Below are positions 45,694 to 56,182 of a stretch of 64,000 nt of DNA, piece after piece. The stretch spans positions 65,220,542 through 65,284,541 of the forward strand of contig CM068584.1 of the NCBI GenBank assembly GCA_035048485.1, given 5' to 3'. The notes below the pieces were generated by a model that was not told where the DNA came from, did no database searches, and saw nothing but the letters and a program-made list of their open reading frames with translations. Both the position numbers and the translations under genes were made by a program. Position 1 is the first letter of the stretch. Each line of letters starts with the position of its first letter. This DNA is from Pteria penguin. Its lineage: Eukaryota > Mollusca > Bivalvia > Pterioida > Pteriidae.

Positions 45694-48560
45694 AACAAGA
45701 GGCCCAAGTGGGCCAATATCGCTCACATGAGTACCTAGATGATCAGTCATGTAGGAAGGAAGAATTCAATTATTTTTCCATTACTGTGACTAAGTCAACA
45801 CAAATGTTGAAAATATGTCAAATTCTATTTCAAACCAGAATAAAAGCCAACACTTTTTTGCACATCCATTCAGGTGATTTTGATATTAAGCATTTCCTTT
45901 GTCTCTGCAAGAAGTCATTCAGGGCAACAAGTTAGTCATTTTCTTTAGGTGGGGCCTTTTAGTCTGGGTCATGAACAACAATTGTTTCAAATATTTTCCA
46001 GATCTAACTTAAAATGGCCTAATTTCATACATTGAATGTTGAGAAACATCTAAAAACTTTAGATGTGTAAAGAAATGAAAAAACAAGAGGCCCAAGTGGG
46101 CCTATATTGCTCACCTGTGCACAAAGTGCATATTTAGAAGCAAGCAAGAAATTCTGTGCAGGGGTTCTGGAGAGAAAGATGAAAATGTGTCAATCAAACA
46201 GAGCCAATGGTGGCCATCTTGGATTACGGATCGGCATGAATACCTATACTTGGTAGAGGACCTTGAGTACTTACTTTCTATGCAGTTTGGTGAAATTTTG
46301 TGCAGTGGTTCTGGAGAAGAAGTTGAAAATGTGTCAACCAATCAGAGTCAATGGCGGCCATCTTGGATCACGGATCGGCATAAAAAACACCAAACTTGGT
46401 TGAGGACCTTGAGTACTTACTTTCTATGCAGTTTGATGAATTTCTGTGCAGTGGTTCTGGAGAAGAAGTCGAAAATGTGTCAACCAATCAGAGTCAATGG
46501 CGGTCATCTTGGATCACGGATCGGCATAAAAAACACAAACTTGGTAGAGGACCTTGAGTACTTACTTCCTATGAGGTTTGATGAAATTCTTTGCAGCCGA
46601 TCTGGAGAAGAAGTTGAAAATGTGTCAAACAATCAGAGCCAATGGCGGCCATCTTGGATCACGGACTGGCATAAAAAACACAAACTTGGTAGAGGACCTT
46701 GAGTACTTACTTTCTATGAAGTTTGGTGAAATTCTGTGCAGCGGTTCTGGAAAAGAAGTCAAAAATGTGTCAACCAATCAGAGCCAATGGCGACCATCTT
46801 GTATCCCGGATCGGCATAAAAAACACCAACTTGGTAGAGGACCTTGAGTACCAACTTCCTATGAAGTTTGGTGAAATTCTGTGCAGCGGTTCTGGAATAG
46901 AAGTCGAAAATGTGTCAACCAATCAGAGTCAATGGCGGCCATCTTGGATCACGGATCGGCATAAAAAACACAAACTTGGTTGAGGACTTTGAGTACTTAC
47001 TTCCTATAAAGTTTGGTGAAATTCTGTGCAGCAGTTCTGGAGAAGAAGTTGAAAATGTGTCAACCAATCAGAGCCAATGGCGGCCATCTTGGATCAAGGA
47101 TCGGCATAAAAAACACAAACTTTGTAGAGGACCTTGAGTACTTACTTCCTATGGAGTTTGGTGAAATTCTGTGCAGCGGTTCTGGAGAAGAAGTCGAAAA
47201 TGTAGAAAAGTTAACGACGGATGACAGACGCTGCACTATGACAATAGCTCACTTGAGCTATGCTCAGGTGAGCTAAAAATTTGATCACAGCTGTATTTGA
47301 ACCGCTACCTTCCATAAATTAATTACTAACGTTAAGTGGTATATGTACCATTGTGAGACCTAGTTTTTAGATATGGTGGCATTATCTGTTGACCAATTTG
47401 GATGAAATGTACAAAATTGATAGAGGACCTATAGCACTTCATGTATACCATCTTTCATTAAAATTTTGTATGTGGTATAACAGCAGAATTTAAAAATGTG
47501 AAGAATTGTCCCTATAAATCCTCATTTGGAAGTCTTAAAAAATTAATAGAAAATCCAAAAATTGAGATATTGACAAACTTCTTTCAAAGCAACATTCCTT
47601 ACCATAATTATGATCACACTAGTCCATAAGAAATTATCATTATCAATTAACTAGGAAATATGACACTTTTCTGCATTGAAATCACCAAGTCCAAACAAAT
47701 GTCGAAAAAAAATTATAAAATTTCATTTTGTAAGGGAATCAAAATGACAATACAACTTCACTCATTCCTCTAGATCATTTCTATGCATTCTGTTTGTCTC
47801 TATATACAGCCAGTATGAAGAAGAATATTGTCAAAGGAGGGTACTCTTTTGAGACCTACTTTTGACTATGGTGGCGCCACCTGTAAAGAGATCTAGATGA
47901 AAACAACAGAATTTGAAGGGGATAATAAGTGATTTATTTCTACCAAGATTTATTAAAATCCTTCTGGCAGTTTTGCTGAAAAAGATGTAAATGTGAAAAA
48001 TGGCAACCCCCCCCCCCCCCTTTTTTTTGGAAGTCTTAAAAATTTCATAAAAAATCCAAAAATTGAGATATCGATAAAATTCTTTCACAATAATATTCTT
48101 TACCATAATTATAATCAAAATAGTCATTATCAATTAACTGAAAAACATGACACTATTCTGCATTGAAATTACTAAGTCCAGAAATACGTCCAAAAAGCGT
48201 AAATTTCTATTTGACTGATTTTAACCCAGAACACATTTTTGATAACCCATCTTTATAGATTGTTGAAATTGCAGTTAGTTTCCCCATTTATGCACTGTTT
48301 CTGGAGGAGAAAAGTTTTGAAGAGGGGTACCGTTTTGGGCATTTCTGACCCCGCCCCTGAGGGAATCTGGATCCCGAACACAATTTTAGTAGGGGACCTT
48401 GAGTACATCATATATACAAAGTTTGAACCAAATCTCCATTGCAGTTCCAGAGAAGAAGTCGAAAATGTGAAAAAGTTAACGACTGACGGATGGACGGAAG
48501 ACGGAGACGACGATGCACTATGGCCATAGCTCACTTGAGCCTTTGGCTCAGGTGAGTTAA
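45694..48560 (+). mobile_element. Hairpin-ended non-autonomous element, interrupted by a related element
   Basis: Starts AACAAGAGGCCCAAGTGGGC and ends at a hairpin (48528-48558) followed by TAAAAAT. Its two outer parts (45694-46082 and 47277-48560) match 56183-57005 and 57005-58230 in gene B's intron, where they are joined directly. Thus 46083-47276 is an insertion. The combined outer element is ~1.67 kb, has no transposase or Rep/helicase, and shows no obvious target duplication. Style (terminal hairpins, A/T-rich insertion point, internal satellite units) recalls Helitron-like/'pearl'-type elements of bivalves; that match is inference. Confidence 0.7.
46083..47276 (+). mobile_element. Nested hairpin-ended element with seven 145-bp tandem units
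   Basis: Begins ACAAGAGGCCCAAGTGGGCC, ends with a 13-bp-stem, 3-nt-loop hairpin at 47246-47274 followed by AA. Inside, TGGTAGAGGACCTTGAGTAC or a variant occurs at 46251, 46397, 46542, 46687, 46832, 46977 and 47122, a period of 145-146 bp. The unit also has GGAGAAGAAGTCGAAAATGT and CCAATGGCGGCCATCTTGGA. Frames open through it are caused by high identity between units. The empty insertion point is preserved at ~56994-57005. Confidence 0.85.
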
Positions 48561-49124
48561 AAATCAGTAAAACTGATGTTTCTCCAAGAAGCACAGTAAT
48601 AATGAATGAAATAAATTACTCAGTATACAGAGAATCATTATATTAATGACAATTCCAAATCTCAATGTATCATATGAATATCCAATTGAGTCAACTGTAG
48701 AACAAGTGATCACAGTATCTTTAACTAAAATGAGTTAGCATGACTCTAATAACTTAGGAAATGAAACTTTTTATCGTGACCTTGACCTTTCAGAAATGAC
48801 CTTGAGTGACCTTTCTCCAAATCCCTTAACCTAATTTATGTTTTGATGAAGTATGATCAAATTCTGATGAAAGGTATAGGAGATATATGTACTTCATGGT
48901 GTTTTAAGTAATAGTTAATAAGTGACCTAGACATTTCAGAAATGACCTTGAGTGACTTAGCCCTCAACCTTGATAATATTTTAGTGAAGTATGCTCCCCC
49001 GTAACTTTTCGAGGAACAGAAAAAGCGGAAATTTGTTGCTGTTAGTAGACGAAAGGAATGATGAACTCTGACCTTGGATACAGAATATTGCATTGAAAGA
49101 CCACCTGTAAGCATCGTATGATAA
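48561..49124. other. Non-coding with short degenerate repeats
   Basis: CAGAAATGACCTTGAGTGAC occurs twice (near 48791 and 48939), each near AAGTATG. Otherwise nothing recognised. Confidence 0.5.
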
Positions 49125-49400
49125 TTGATCGATTCATGTTTTACCCCACACCAAGATTATTTCCGTTGTATTGTGACGTCATCTGCCCGATGCATCACAC
49201 AGAATTTTAGACGTGTGTTACGGACCCATTCGAGGCAGTGAAGAATCCTTTACATGCCATATCTACCGTGACACCATTTGACCTTGGATATTGCTCTCTC
49301 ATCCAAAAATCGGGACATCTAGGAATAAGCGGTAGGACTTGTACCAAGAATCTGTCATGAGTCGAGCACCTGACATATTGAGGCAGACCAGTTCCACTAT
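49125..49400 (-). mobile_element. SINE family 1, diverged
   Basis: Tail side ATTGATCGATTCATGTTTTA, core complement CCATTCGAGGCAGTGAAGAA near 49229, head with CATGAGTCGAGCACCTGACA near 49355. Full span but with many differences from the 44037 copy. Confidence 0.65.
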
Positions 49401-49407
49401 GTTATTA

Positions 49408-49650
49408 TTAATTGATTGATTGATTATTGTACGTCACTCTACGTTTATCTGACGTATATGGTTACTGCATCTGCCAGATGCATTGTATAGCAATTAATAC
49501 ATGATCTTTTGCGTGCCACGCCTACCTAGCAGAGGAACTTGGCTTTTACAGTCTCATCTAAAAGACAAATCGGTGTGCTCATGGCGGAAATCGAATCCAG
49601 GAACTTTTGGTCACAAGCCCAGCACCTCATCCACTGAGCCACTATCTAAT
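49408..49650 (-). mobile_element. SINE family 1 with internal deletion
   Basis: TTGATTGATTGATTATTGTA tail, then GTATATGGTTACTGCATCTG; the core is shortened, followed by GGAAATCGAATCCAGGAACT and CAGCACCTCATCCACTGAGC. It sits directly next to the previous SINE, tail to head. Confidence 0.7.
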
Positions 49651-50183
49651 TAAACATAAGGCTTATAGCATGTATCATACAAAACACTGTAAGACGTGAG
49701 ACTTCTTGTCATTTTATTATAATAAGATACTGTATAATTTATTCATTAAAAGACATACATATGTATCTCGTATATAAAACAAAAATGCCCATTACAATCT
49801 ACGGCAATTCTGATGTAGAGGTTGAGGTAAATTTATGAAATATATATTACTTATACAAGCGTGCCGTCCATATAAGTAAAGAGGCTTACACATCAAAATC
49901 ACAAAATCAAAGAATTAAAAGGTCACAACCTTAGATACTTGGCATGATCTATGCCCAACAGAGAAATTGCAGATTTGATTTTTTTTCATTCACTTGGACT
50001 CTGAACACCTGTGGAGTTCAAACATTCAATGTTTGTCATACTCTGACAATAAATAATGAATGTGGGAAGATGTACATGTACATGTTGTATCAATTACACA
50101 ACTGAGACATCACGTAATACTGTCTGTCCTGTCTAGTGCTATTTTTTTGTTTTCTCACTTTCACAGATTAAAAAACAAAACAA
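49651..50183. other. Non-coding, nothing recognised
   Basis: No frame with domain content and no repeat family recognised. Confidence 0.4.
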
Positions 50184-50796
50184 AACAAGAGGCCAAAATG
50201 GGCCTATATCGCTCACCTGAGCACAAATTGCTTATTTACAATAAAATGACAGCTCATTTCAGTAGAAAATTTTGCTTTTTTCTACAAGATTTTCTATAAG
50301 GTTTGGTGATATTTTGTGCAGTCGTTTTGAAAAAGTCCAAAATGTGTCAACCAATCAGAGCCAATGTCTGCCATCTTGGATTACAGATCGGCACAATAAA
50401 CACAAACTTTGTAGAGGACCTCAAGTAGTTACTTCCTATTAGGTTTGGTGAAATTCTGTGCAGCGTTTCTGGAGAAGAAGTCCAAAGTGTGTCAACCAAT
50501 CAGAGCCAATGGCGGCCATCTTGAAATACGGATCGGCACGAAAAACACAAAATTGGTAGAGGACCTTGAGTACTTACTTCCTATGAGGTTTGGTGAAATT
50601 CTGTGCAGTGTTTCTGGAGAAGAAGTCGAAAATGCATCAACCAATCAGAGCCATTGGTGGCCATCTTGGATTACGGATAAGCACGAAAAAACACAAACTT
50701 TGTAGAGGACCTCAAGTAGTTACTTCCTCTGAAGTTTGGTGAAATTATGTGCAGTGCTTCTGGAGAAGAAGTCCAAAATGTGTCTAAGGTGAGCTA
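50184..50796 (+). mobile_element. Hairpin-ended element with three 145-bp units, 3' hairpin lost
   Basis: Begins AACAAGAGGCCAAAATGGGC and TATATCGCTCACCTGA, then three units with (T/G)GTAGAGGACCT(C/T)(A/G)AGTA at 50409, 50554 and 50700 (period 145-146 bp). It ends AAGGTGAGCTAAAAA with only one arm of the terminal hairpin left. Same family as 46083-47276 but three units instead of seven. Confidence 0.8.
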
Positions 50797-51237
50797 AAAA
50801 CCAAAGAAAAGGATATTTAATATTTAGATGGAGAAAAATAGATGTTCTAGCCCCATAATAGTCACATTACAAAATTCATTTATAAACATTGCATATCCTA
50901 AACATGTATTAAACAATACAGTATAATCTGTCTATAGATAGTTTTCTAGGGGCCAGAATTGACGGGAGTAACCTCCCCTTGGCAACCATCAGGTTCAGGT
51001 TCCTTTAGTAATTCTCTCCTGTACAGGAGCACCACTTCAGTGTTGAAGCATATAAACAAGACTAAAATAGTGTGTCTTTAAAATATGTGTCCATTCACAT
51101 GCAGAATAATCTGAATCTTATCCTTTTCCAGAGTTTACACAACATTCTCTACCTTGTACAATGCAGGATGTAAGTTGTAACACAAACAATGTGCATGAAA
51201 ATAGTATTTAACAGTTTTTTCACATTACACATTACTT

Positions 51238-51239
<2 letters not shown>
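50797..51239. other. Non-coding, nothing recognised
   Basis: Unique AT-rich sequence to the eye. Confidence 0.4.
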
Positions 51240-51288
<49 letters not shown>

Positions 51289-51504
51289 ATTGATTTTTGT
51301 TTAACGTCACACCACGAATATTTCACGTATATATATGGTGATGGCATCTGCCTGATGTGGGGCATACAAATTTTGACCTTTGCAACGGACCCACCCGAAG
51401 CAGTGAGGGATCTTTAACATACCACGCATGCCACAACACGGGGCCTTGGTTTTTACTGTCTCAACCGAAAGACTGCAAATCTGTATATATATATTTATAT
51501 TTAT

Positions 51505-51545
<41 letters not shown>
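51240..51545 (-). mobile_element. SINE family 1 fragment between two (TA)n runs
   Basis: TA runs at 51240-51286 and ~51508-51543 bracket a minus-strand SINE (TTGATTGATTTTTGTTTAAC tail, core complement CACCCGAAGCAGTGAGGGAT near 51402, CAACCGAAAGAC near 51462) whose tRNA-like head is missing. Confidence 0.8.
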
Positions 51546-51546
<1 letters not shown>

Positions 51547-51985
51547 AAAATGTCTTGTAATTGATATAATCTATCAACATTTCATTTACTGCCTAACATA
51601 ATGAGATAACTCTGTTATGCAATGCATAATTCATGAAAACTGAGGTTTTTTGGTGAAGAGTGCAAAAATATGCTTTTTTTATTTCTTTTACCCTCATCAA
51701 TATCATTTACCGGGTATTTTGAAGTTTTTTCTCAGTATTTTACATGTGAAAATACGGTCTATTTGGTTGAGCATGGGACTGACTAAAATGGCAATCCATA
51801 ATACAAAAATCTTTAAAACAAGTGATGATATTACACAACATCTAATGGTGTTACAAACGAAAAGATGTTGAACAACAACCGATGATGTTACATAACTAAT
51901 GGTGTTACACAAGAAGTACTGATGTTGCATAACAACTAATTGTTTTACACAACAACTAATGGTGTCAAACAATATCTAATGTTGT
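51546..51985. repeat. Non-coding with ~27-bp ACAACTAATG repeat at its end
   Basis: 51830-51985 repeats AACAACTAATGGTGTTACAC-like units about six times with much variation. 51546-51829 shows nothing recognisable. Confidence 0.6.
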
Positions 51986-51987
51986 TC

Positions 51988-52178
51988 TCCTGGAGAGACC
52001 GGTGTTCTGATGAAAACCGAGGTCCCGTGTCACGGTAGCCGTGGCACGCCAAAGATCCCTCACTGCTTCGGGTGGGTCTGTTGCAAAGGTCTACATTTGT
52101 ATGCAATGCATCAGGCAGATGCCATGAAATAATCATGGAGTAATGTAAAACAATATTCAATCAATCAAACAATCAATC
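51988..52178 (+). mobile_element. SINE family 1, 5'-truncated
   Basis: Begins within the core region (GACCGGTGTTCTGATGAAAA), then GATCCCTCACTGCTTCGGGT, GGCAGATGCCATGAAATAAT and a long CAATCAATCAAACAATCAAT tail. The tRNA head is absent. Confidence 0.8.
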
Positions 52179-52199
52179 GAAACCAAAACCTGATTGTAA

Positions 52200-52347
52200 T
52201 CTTTCCATCTTATTTTGTAACCTACAATGTGTAAGAGTTCACTGTGTAGGAGTCAACTGTGCAAGAGTCAATTTGTGTAACAGTCAAATGTGTAAAAGCC
52301 AACTGTGTAAGAGTACAATGTAAAATACTAGTGTCTCTCTGCTTGAC
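52200..52347. repeat. ~17-bp degenerate repeat, 3' flank of gene B
   Basis: GTGTAAGAGT(T/C)(C/A)ACT-like units repeat about seven times at 52226-52320. The sequence differs from the 3' flank of gene A, so the duplicated block ends close to the stop codon. No clear polyadenylation signal seen. Confidence 0.6.
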
Positions 52348-54605
52348 TCAATCGTTTGCATAGAACTCTAAATCTTTACAATCTACAACACTGCCCCGTA
52401 TCCGTTTATATCCATTCATGCTTTCCCCGATGGGGGTGAATAGAGATGATCTATGTATCCTTGCTATGGACTGAAGATCAATGTTACAATCCTCTAACTT
52501 GACATGAACTTTATGTGGAATACTAAGGAGACTTGACAAGAATTCCCACCAGCTCCTGGGACTCATCACTACTCTGAAAAAATCAATCCTCTCTAACTTA
52601 GTGCACTTTGAAGGTGTAAATACTTCATCCTTACTTAGAAATGCTCTTGCCAACACCACTGCTTGTAAGCTGGTCACTTGTGACAAAGCAATAAAGACAT
52701 CAGTATCAAGAAAAGGCTGCTGGCTACGATACCATAAAAACTGTAACTGTGTTAACAGAGGTAATACATTTGCCAGTATCTCCACATCTTTTGCATCAAA
52801 GAGCGCGGTACGTAACACTGTTAGAGATACAAAGTGTTGAGGTAAGTACCTTATAATATCTGATGCCTCCGACACATACCAGAGAAACATCGACTCAATA
52901 GTGTTGTGAGTATTACTCACCAACTCCCCTGTCAGTCTCAGTGTTTCGCTGTCACTACCATAGATATAGATGTCAGAGACATGGAAGGGGGGTAGCTGAG
53001 AGGTGCCCATTGTCGTAGATATTTGTATCCCCTCACTGTAACACTCTAACTGGGTTCTATATAATGCCTCGACAGTGTCTCTGTGCTCCCACAGCATTGT
53101 GTTCCTCCATAGAGCAATGTCTTTGTCAGCCCCTGCTATCTTTGTGATATGGAGTGACAGCCGAGATCCGATGGAGCTATCCAAACCAGTAACAAACATC
53201 AGTACATTGGACAGCTCCAAAATTTTATCTACAGAATCACAATGATCACAGAAAGATTGCAAAAGATGTGAATTGCACGTAATGAACAATGCAGCCATGA
53301 GTTCTTGTATCAGTTTATGAAAGAAACTAATACTGATATTTTTTGCATTGAAAAGACCAGGTGCTCTACATTGACTAATGAACCCCACTTTCAATGCCAC
53401 TTCTACAGTAGATTTTCCAAACTCTCTTTCTAAATGATTCTTCCTGAATACCAAGCAAGCTTGACGTGTCACTAGATCGTCATATGCTAACTTGCAAAAC
53501 GGACTCAATACATGAAAGAAATCAATGATATCAGGGAAGAACTGTGACAAAAGGGCCATGGCATTTGCAGTCAAAGACAACTTTTCTTGATCATGTTTGT
53601 CCCAGTGTTCTTCAAGGTAAGCTTGTACTTCTCTGCTATTTTTTTGACCACGTTGGATCAAGATCTGCAGAATTGAGAGCAAGAAGTATGTTTTAGATTC
53701 TACTGCATTTTGGATTTCTTCAGGGTCCTCATTTTCATCCTCCTCACACCATACATAACAAGAAGCTGTTAGGATAAGAGGAAGGGTCATTAAGGATTTT
53801 ATTTTAGGATCCTGGGCTCTGCGTAAGTAAGTATCTATTCTACTCACTAACTCCTGGTCATCGGAGTCATAGAAATGGGTCACAATGCTGGTGATCAGGG
53901 TTTCGACTGCCTTAGGATTAATTCCCAAAATTTCTACCACTTTATCTTTGGGTCCATACTGCAATTGTAGCTTCTGCAGTTTCCAAGGCCTAGATGTTGT
54001 GAAAAGGGTACAATTCACCAGGCCATAGGTATCAGGAAACTCGTAAGAAGAGGACGGCCACTCGTCAAGGCCGTCTAAGATGACGAGACAACAAATACCT
54101 TCATTACACAATACACTTTTTATCAGCTCTATCAGTCTTGGATTGCCCTCTGTCAACTGATCGCATACCATGTCAACTACTTTACTTCTATTTTGCTTTT
54201 CGTGCCGCATTGACACATAAAAAGTGAATTCAAACTGGGACAGAAATTCATACATATCATTTGGCTTCCCTTTCTTCACCTTACACCAATCTTCCACAAG
54301 TTTCAGACCAAATACTGTTTTCCCCCTTCCAGCCTCCCCCTTCATAAATATCCTTTTTCCCAGTTTACCATCAACATAGAAAATGTCAGCTGTGCTTTTG
54401 ATCTTTTTTCTCTCTTTACTTTCTTCTTCCTTCGGAACCCTTCTTTGTGATCTGGTGTCTTCTTCTACGACAACATGGGCATAAATCTTGTCTATAGGTA
54501 AGCCAGCAACGTCCAAAGGCACGACAGGAATACACTGTGTGGCATGCTGATAATTTTCTACCAGCATATCCTTGAGGCCTATGGTCTCTGAAATTATTGA
54601 CACAT
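52348..54605 (-). CDS. Gene B exon 4 (last exon): NACHT NTPase and leucine-rich sensor
   Basis: Paralogue of the last exon of gene A, 751 residues of open frame, one longer. Walker A GEAGRGKT and Walker B CLVILDGLDEW are intact at the same positions, as is TTSRPW. Over the first ~545 residues I count about a dozen differences from A by eye; over the last ~200 residues about a third differ, including the whole FLWYRSQQPFLDTDVFIAL segment and the tail ending FYAND-stop. Splices to the upstream microexon in phase 1 at 54605, or at 54587 through TTTCAG. Full product about 1,010 (or 1,004) residues. No inactivating change seen. Confidence 0.88.
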
Positions 54606-54612
54606 CTATATA

Positions 54613-54860
54613 TTTATTTGTTTGATCCTTGTTTTACGTCACTTCAATATTATTATACTTATATAACGACGGCATCTGTCTTATGCAATGTGCAGAAATC
54701 TATACGTATGTGACGGACCCAACCGAAGCAGTGAGATATCTTTTACATGCCATGTCTACTGTGACACCACAGAACCTCGGTTTTTTTTAGTTTTTAGACA
54801 GGAAACCTTTAGGTCTCAATCCAAGCACCTAAAGGAATGAGCTAGGCTGGCCCAGGGTAT
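54613..54860 (-). mobile_element. SINE family 1-like copy next to the NACHT exon, shared with gene A
   Basis: Tail side TTGATCCTTGTTTTACGTCA, core complement CCAACCGAAGCAGTGAGATA, worn head near 54820-54855. Orthologous by position to 33750-33985, so it was there before the duplication. Confidence 0.75.
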
Positions 54861-55349
54861 CTACATAAACTGAATACAAACGTAAAAAAAAAAAGAAAAA
54901 AAAACTCACCTAAGGAAAAGAGCTATAAGGTAGATACTAGTTAGTTATAAGGATGAGTTGATTGAGCCCATGAGTAAAGGGTCTTTATGGCTATGACATG
55001 AAAACATTTAGAATTACGTCATAAAGTGTGATACTGTAATTGCTTAACATTACCGCTCTGTTTTGAAACGTGTAAAAACATTTCATGCATGTTACAAGTT
55101 TTTGTGTCGTAACGGAATAGCAAAAGAGTGATTGAAACTTTAAAATATGTAGATCTTCTTACTAACTGACATTCATTGCAAACAATTATCAATTGAAATA
55201 TGTGTATAAACCTCAATATTTTAACTTTATGACATAATTGGCCCTTCTAAATCTAACTTTCAATTATACATTTATAGTTCAACTTATGGTATTATCTTGA
55301 AATCTCATATTTCATTGATTAAAGATATGTAGAAAACTGTCTTTGTGAA

Positions 55350-55745
55350 ACACTAATGCCCCAGGCGGCAACAAAGTCCAAAAAATTATGTTTAGCATGA
55401 AGGTCATTGTCAAGGTCAAAACATCATTGACCCTGGTGTCATTTTAAAGGGCTTCATTAGTTGGGTATGCATGTGAAATATGAAGTTTTGATCCCTCATG
55501 ATTCAAAAGTTATAACCAGGGTTAAAGTTGACAACAGACAGACAAACTAACACAGTCCAAAAAGTTATTTTTAGCATAAGATCTTTGTCAAGTTCAAAAG
55601 GTCATCCATCTTGGAGTCATTTGAAAAGGGCTTCATTAGTTGAGTACGCATGTGAAATATGAAGTTTCTATTCCTCACATTTCAAAAGTTATGGCCAAGT
55701 TTAAGGTTGACAACAGACAAACAAACAAATAAAAAGGCCATAAGT
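55350..55745. repeat. Counterpart of the ATGCCCCC MITE-like repeat, internally duplicated
   Basis: AATGCCCCAGGCGGCAACAA at 55352 corresponds to 34503 in A. A block with AGTCCAAAAA(A/G)TTAT..., GTCATT and GGGCTTCATTAGTTG occurs twice (about 55373-55545 and 55555-55730), once in A. The GGGGGCATA right end of A is not kept here. Confidence 0.6.
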
Positions 55746-55882
55746 CCCTTTTCTCTTGGGCGGAATTATTTATATGAATATATTCCATCAATGTGTGCAA
55801 TTTCTATCCTAAACTAACAATGCCAAATGAAGTTTCAATGATAAAATCTTAATACAAGCAACATTTGTAAAATTTGTATTAC

Positions 55883-55942
55883 CCTCTTCGGTGATGTCTT
55901 GCTGTGGTGAGACATGAAGATTCTGCATTTCAGCAATAACAT
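55883..55942 (-). CDS. Gene B exon 3 (60-nt microexon, equals gene A exon 4)
   Basis: Acceptor GATGCAG at 55949-55943 and donor GGTAATAC on the minus strand. Phase 1-1, encoding (D)VIAEMQNLHVSPQQDITEE(G). Differs from A at two residues (Q/H, H/Q). It connects the linker to the NACHT exon. Confidence 0.75.
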
Positions 55943-56100
55943 CTGCATCGAGAGGTTTAATATATCACTTAAAACAGCAATGTTATATTTTATACAAATA
56001 TCAGCAACTGGGTTTATTAACAAAGTCTAAGTGATTTAATGAAATCTGAGTTCCGATTCAAATACATATATCAACCTTCATTCTCCTATGACACAAAAGC

Positions 56101-56175
56101 TAGCATGGCTTAGTGGATAAGGAGCTCGGCTTGAAATCAAGAGGTCTAGGTTGGACTCCCGCCATGATACTCGAC
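56101..56175 (+). repeat. tRNA-like SINE head fragment
   Basis: GCATGGCTTAGTGGATAAGG and GGTTGGACTCCCGCC resemble A and B boxes of family 1, followed at once by unrelated sequence. It lies in an intron of gene B. I do not think it is a functional tRNA gene because the T-arm and acceptor pairing is poor. Confidence 0.5.
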
Positions 56176-56182
56176 CAACGAA

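Noticed and set aside
46187..47276. Overlapping frames of 75-171 codons encoding similar peptides
   Set aside because: The period of 145 bp rotates the reading frame, and identical DNA units give the same peptide in successive frames. These are products of the tandem array.
45694..50796. CRISPR-like array because of regular spacing of repeats
   Set aside because: Units are 145-bp direct tandem copies without spacers, in a eukaryotic context.
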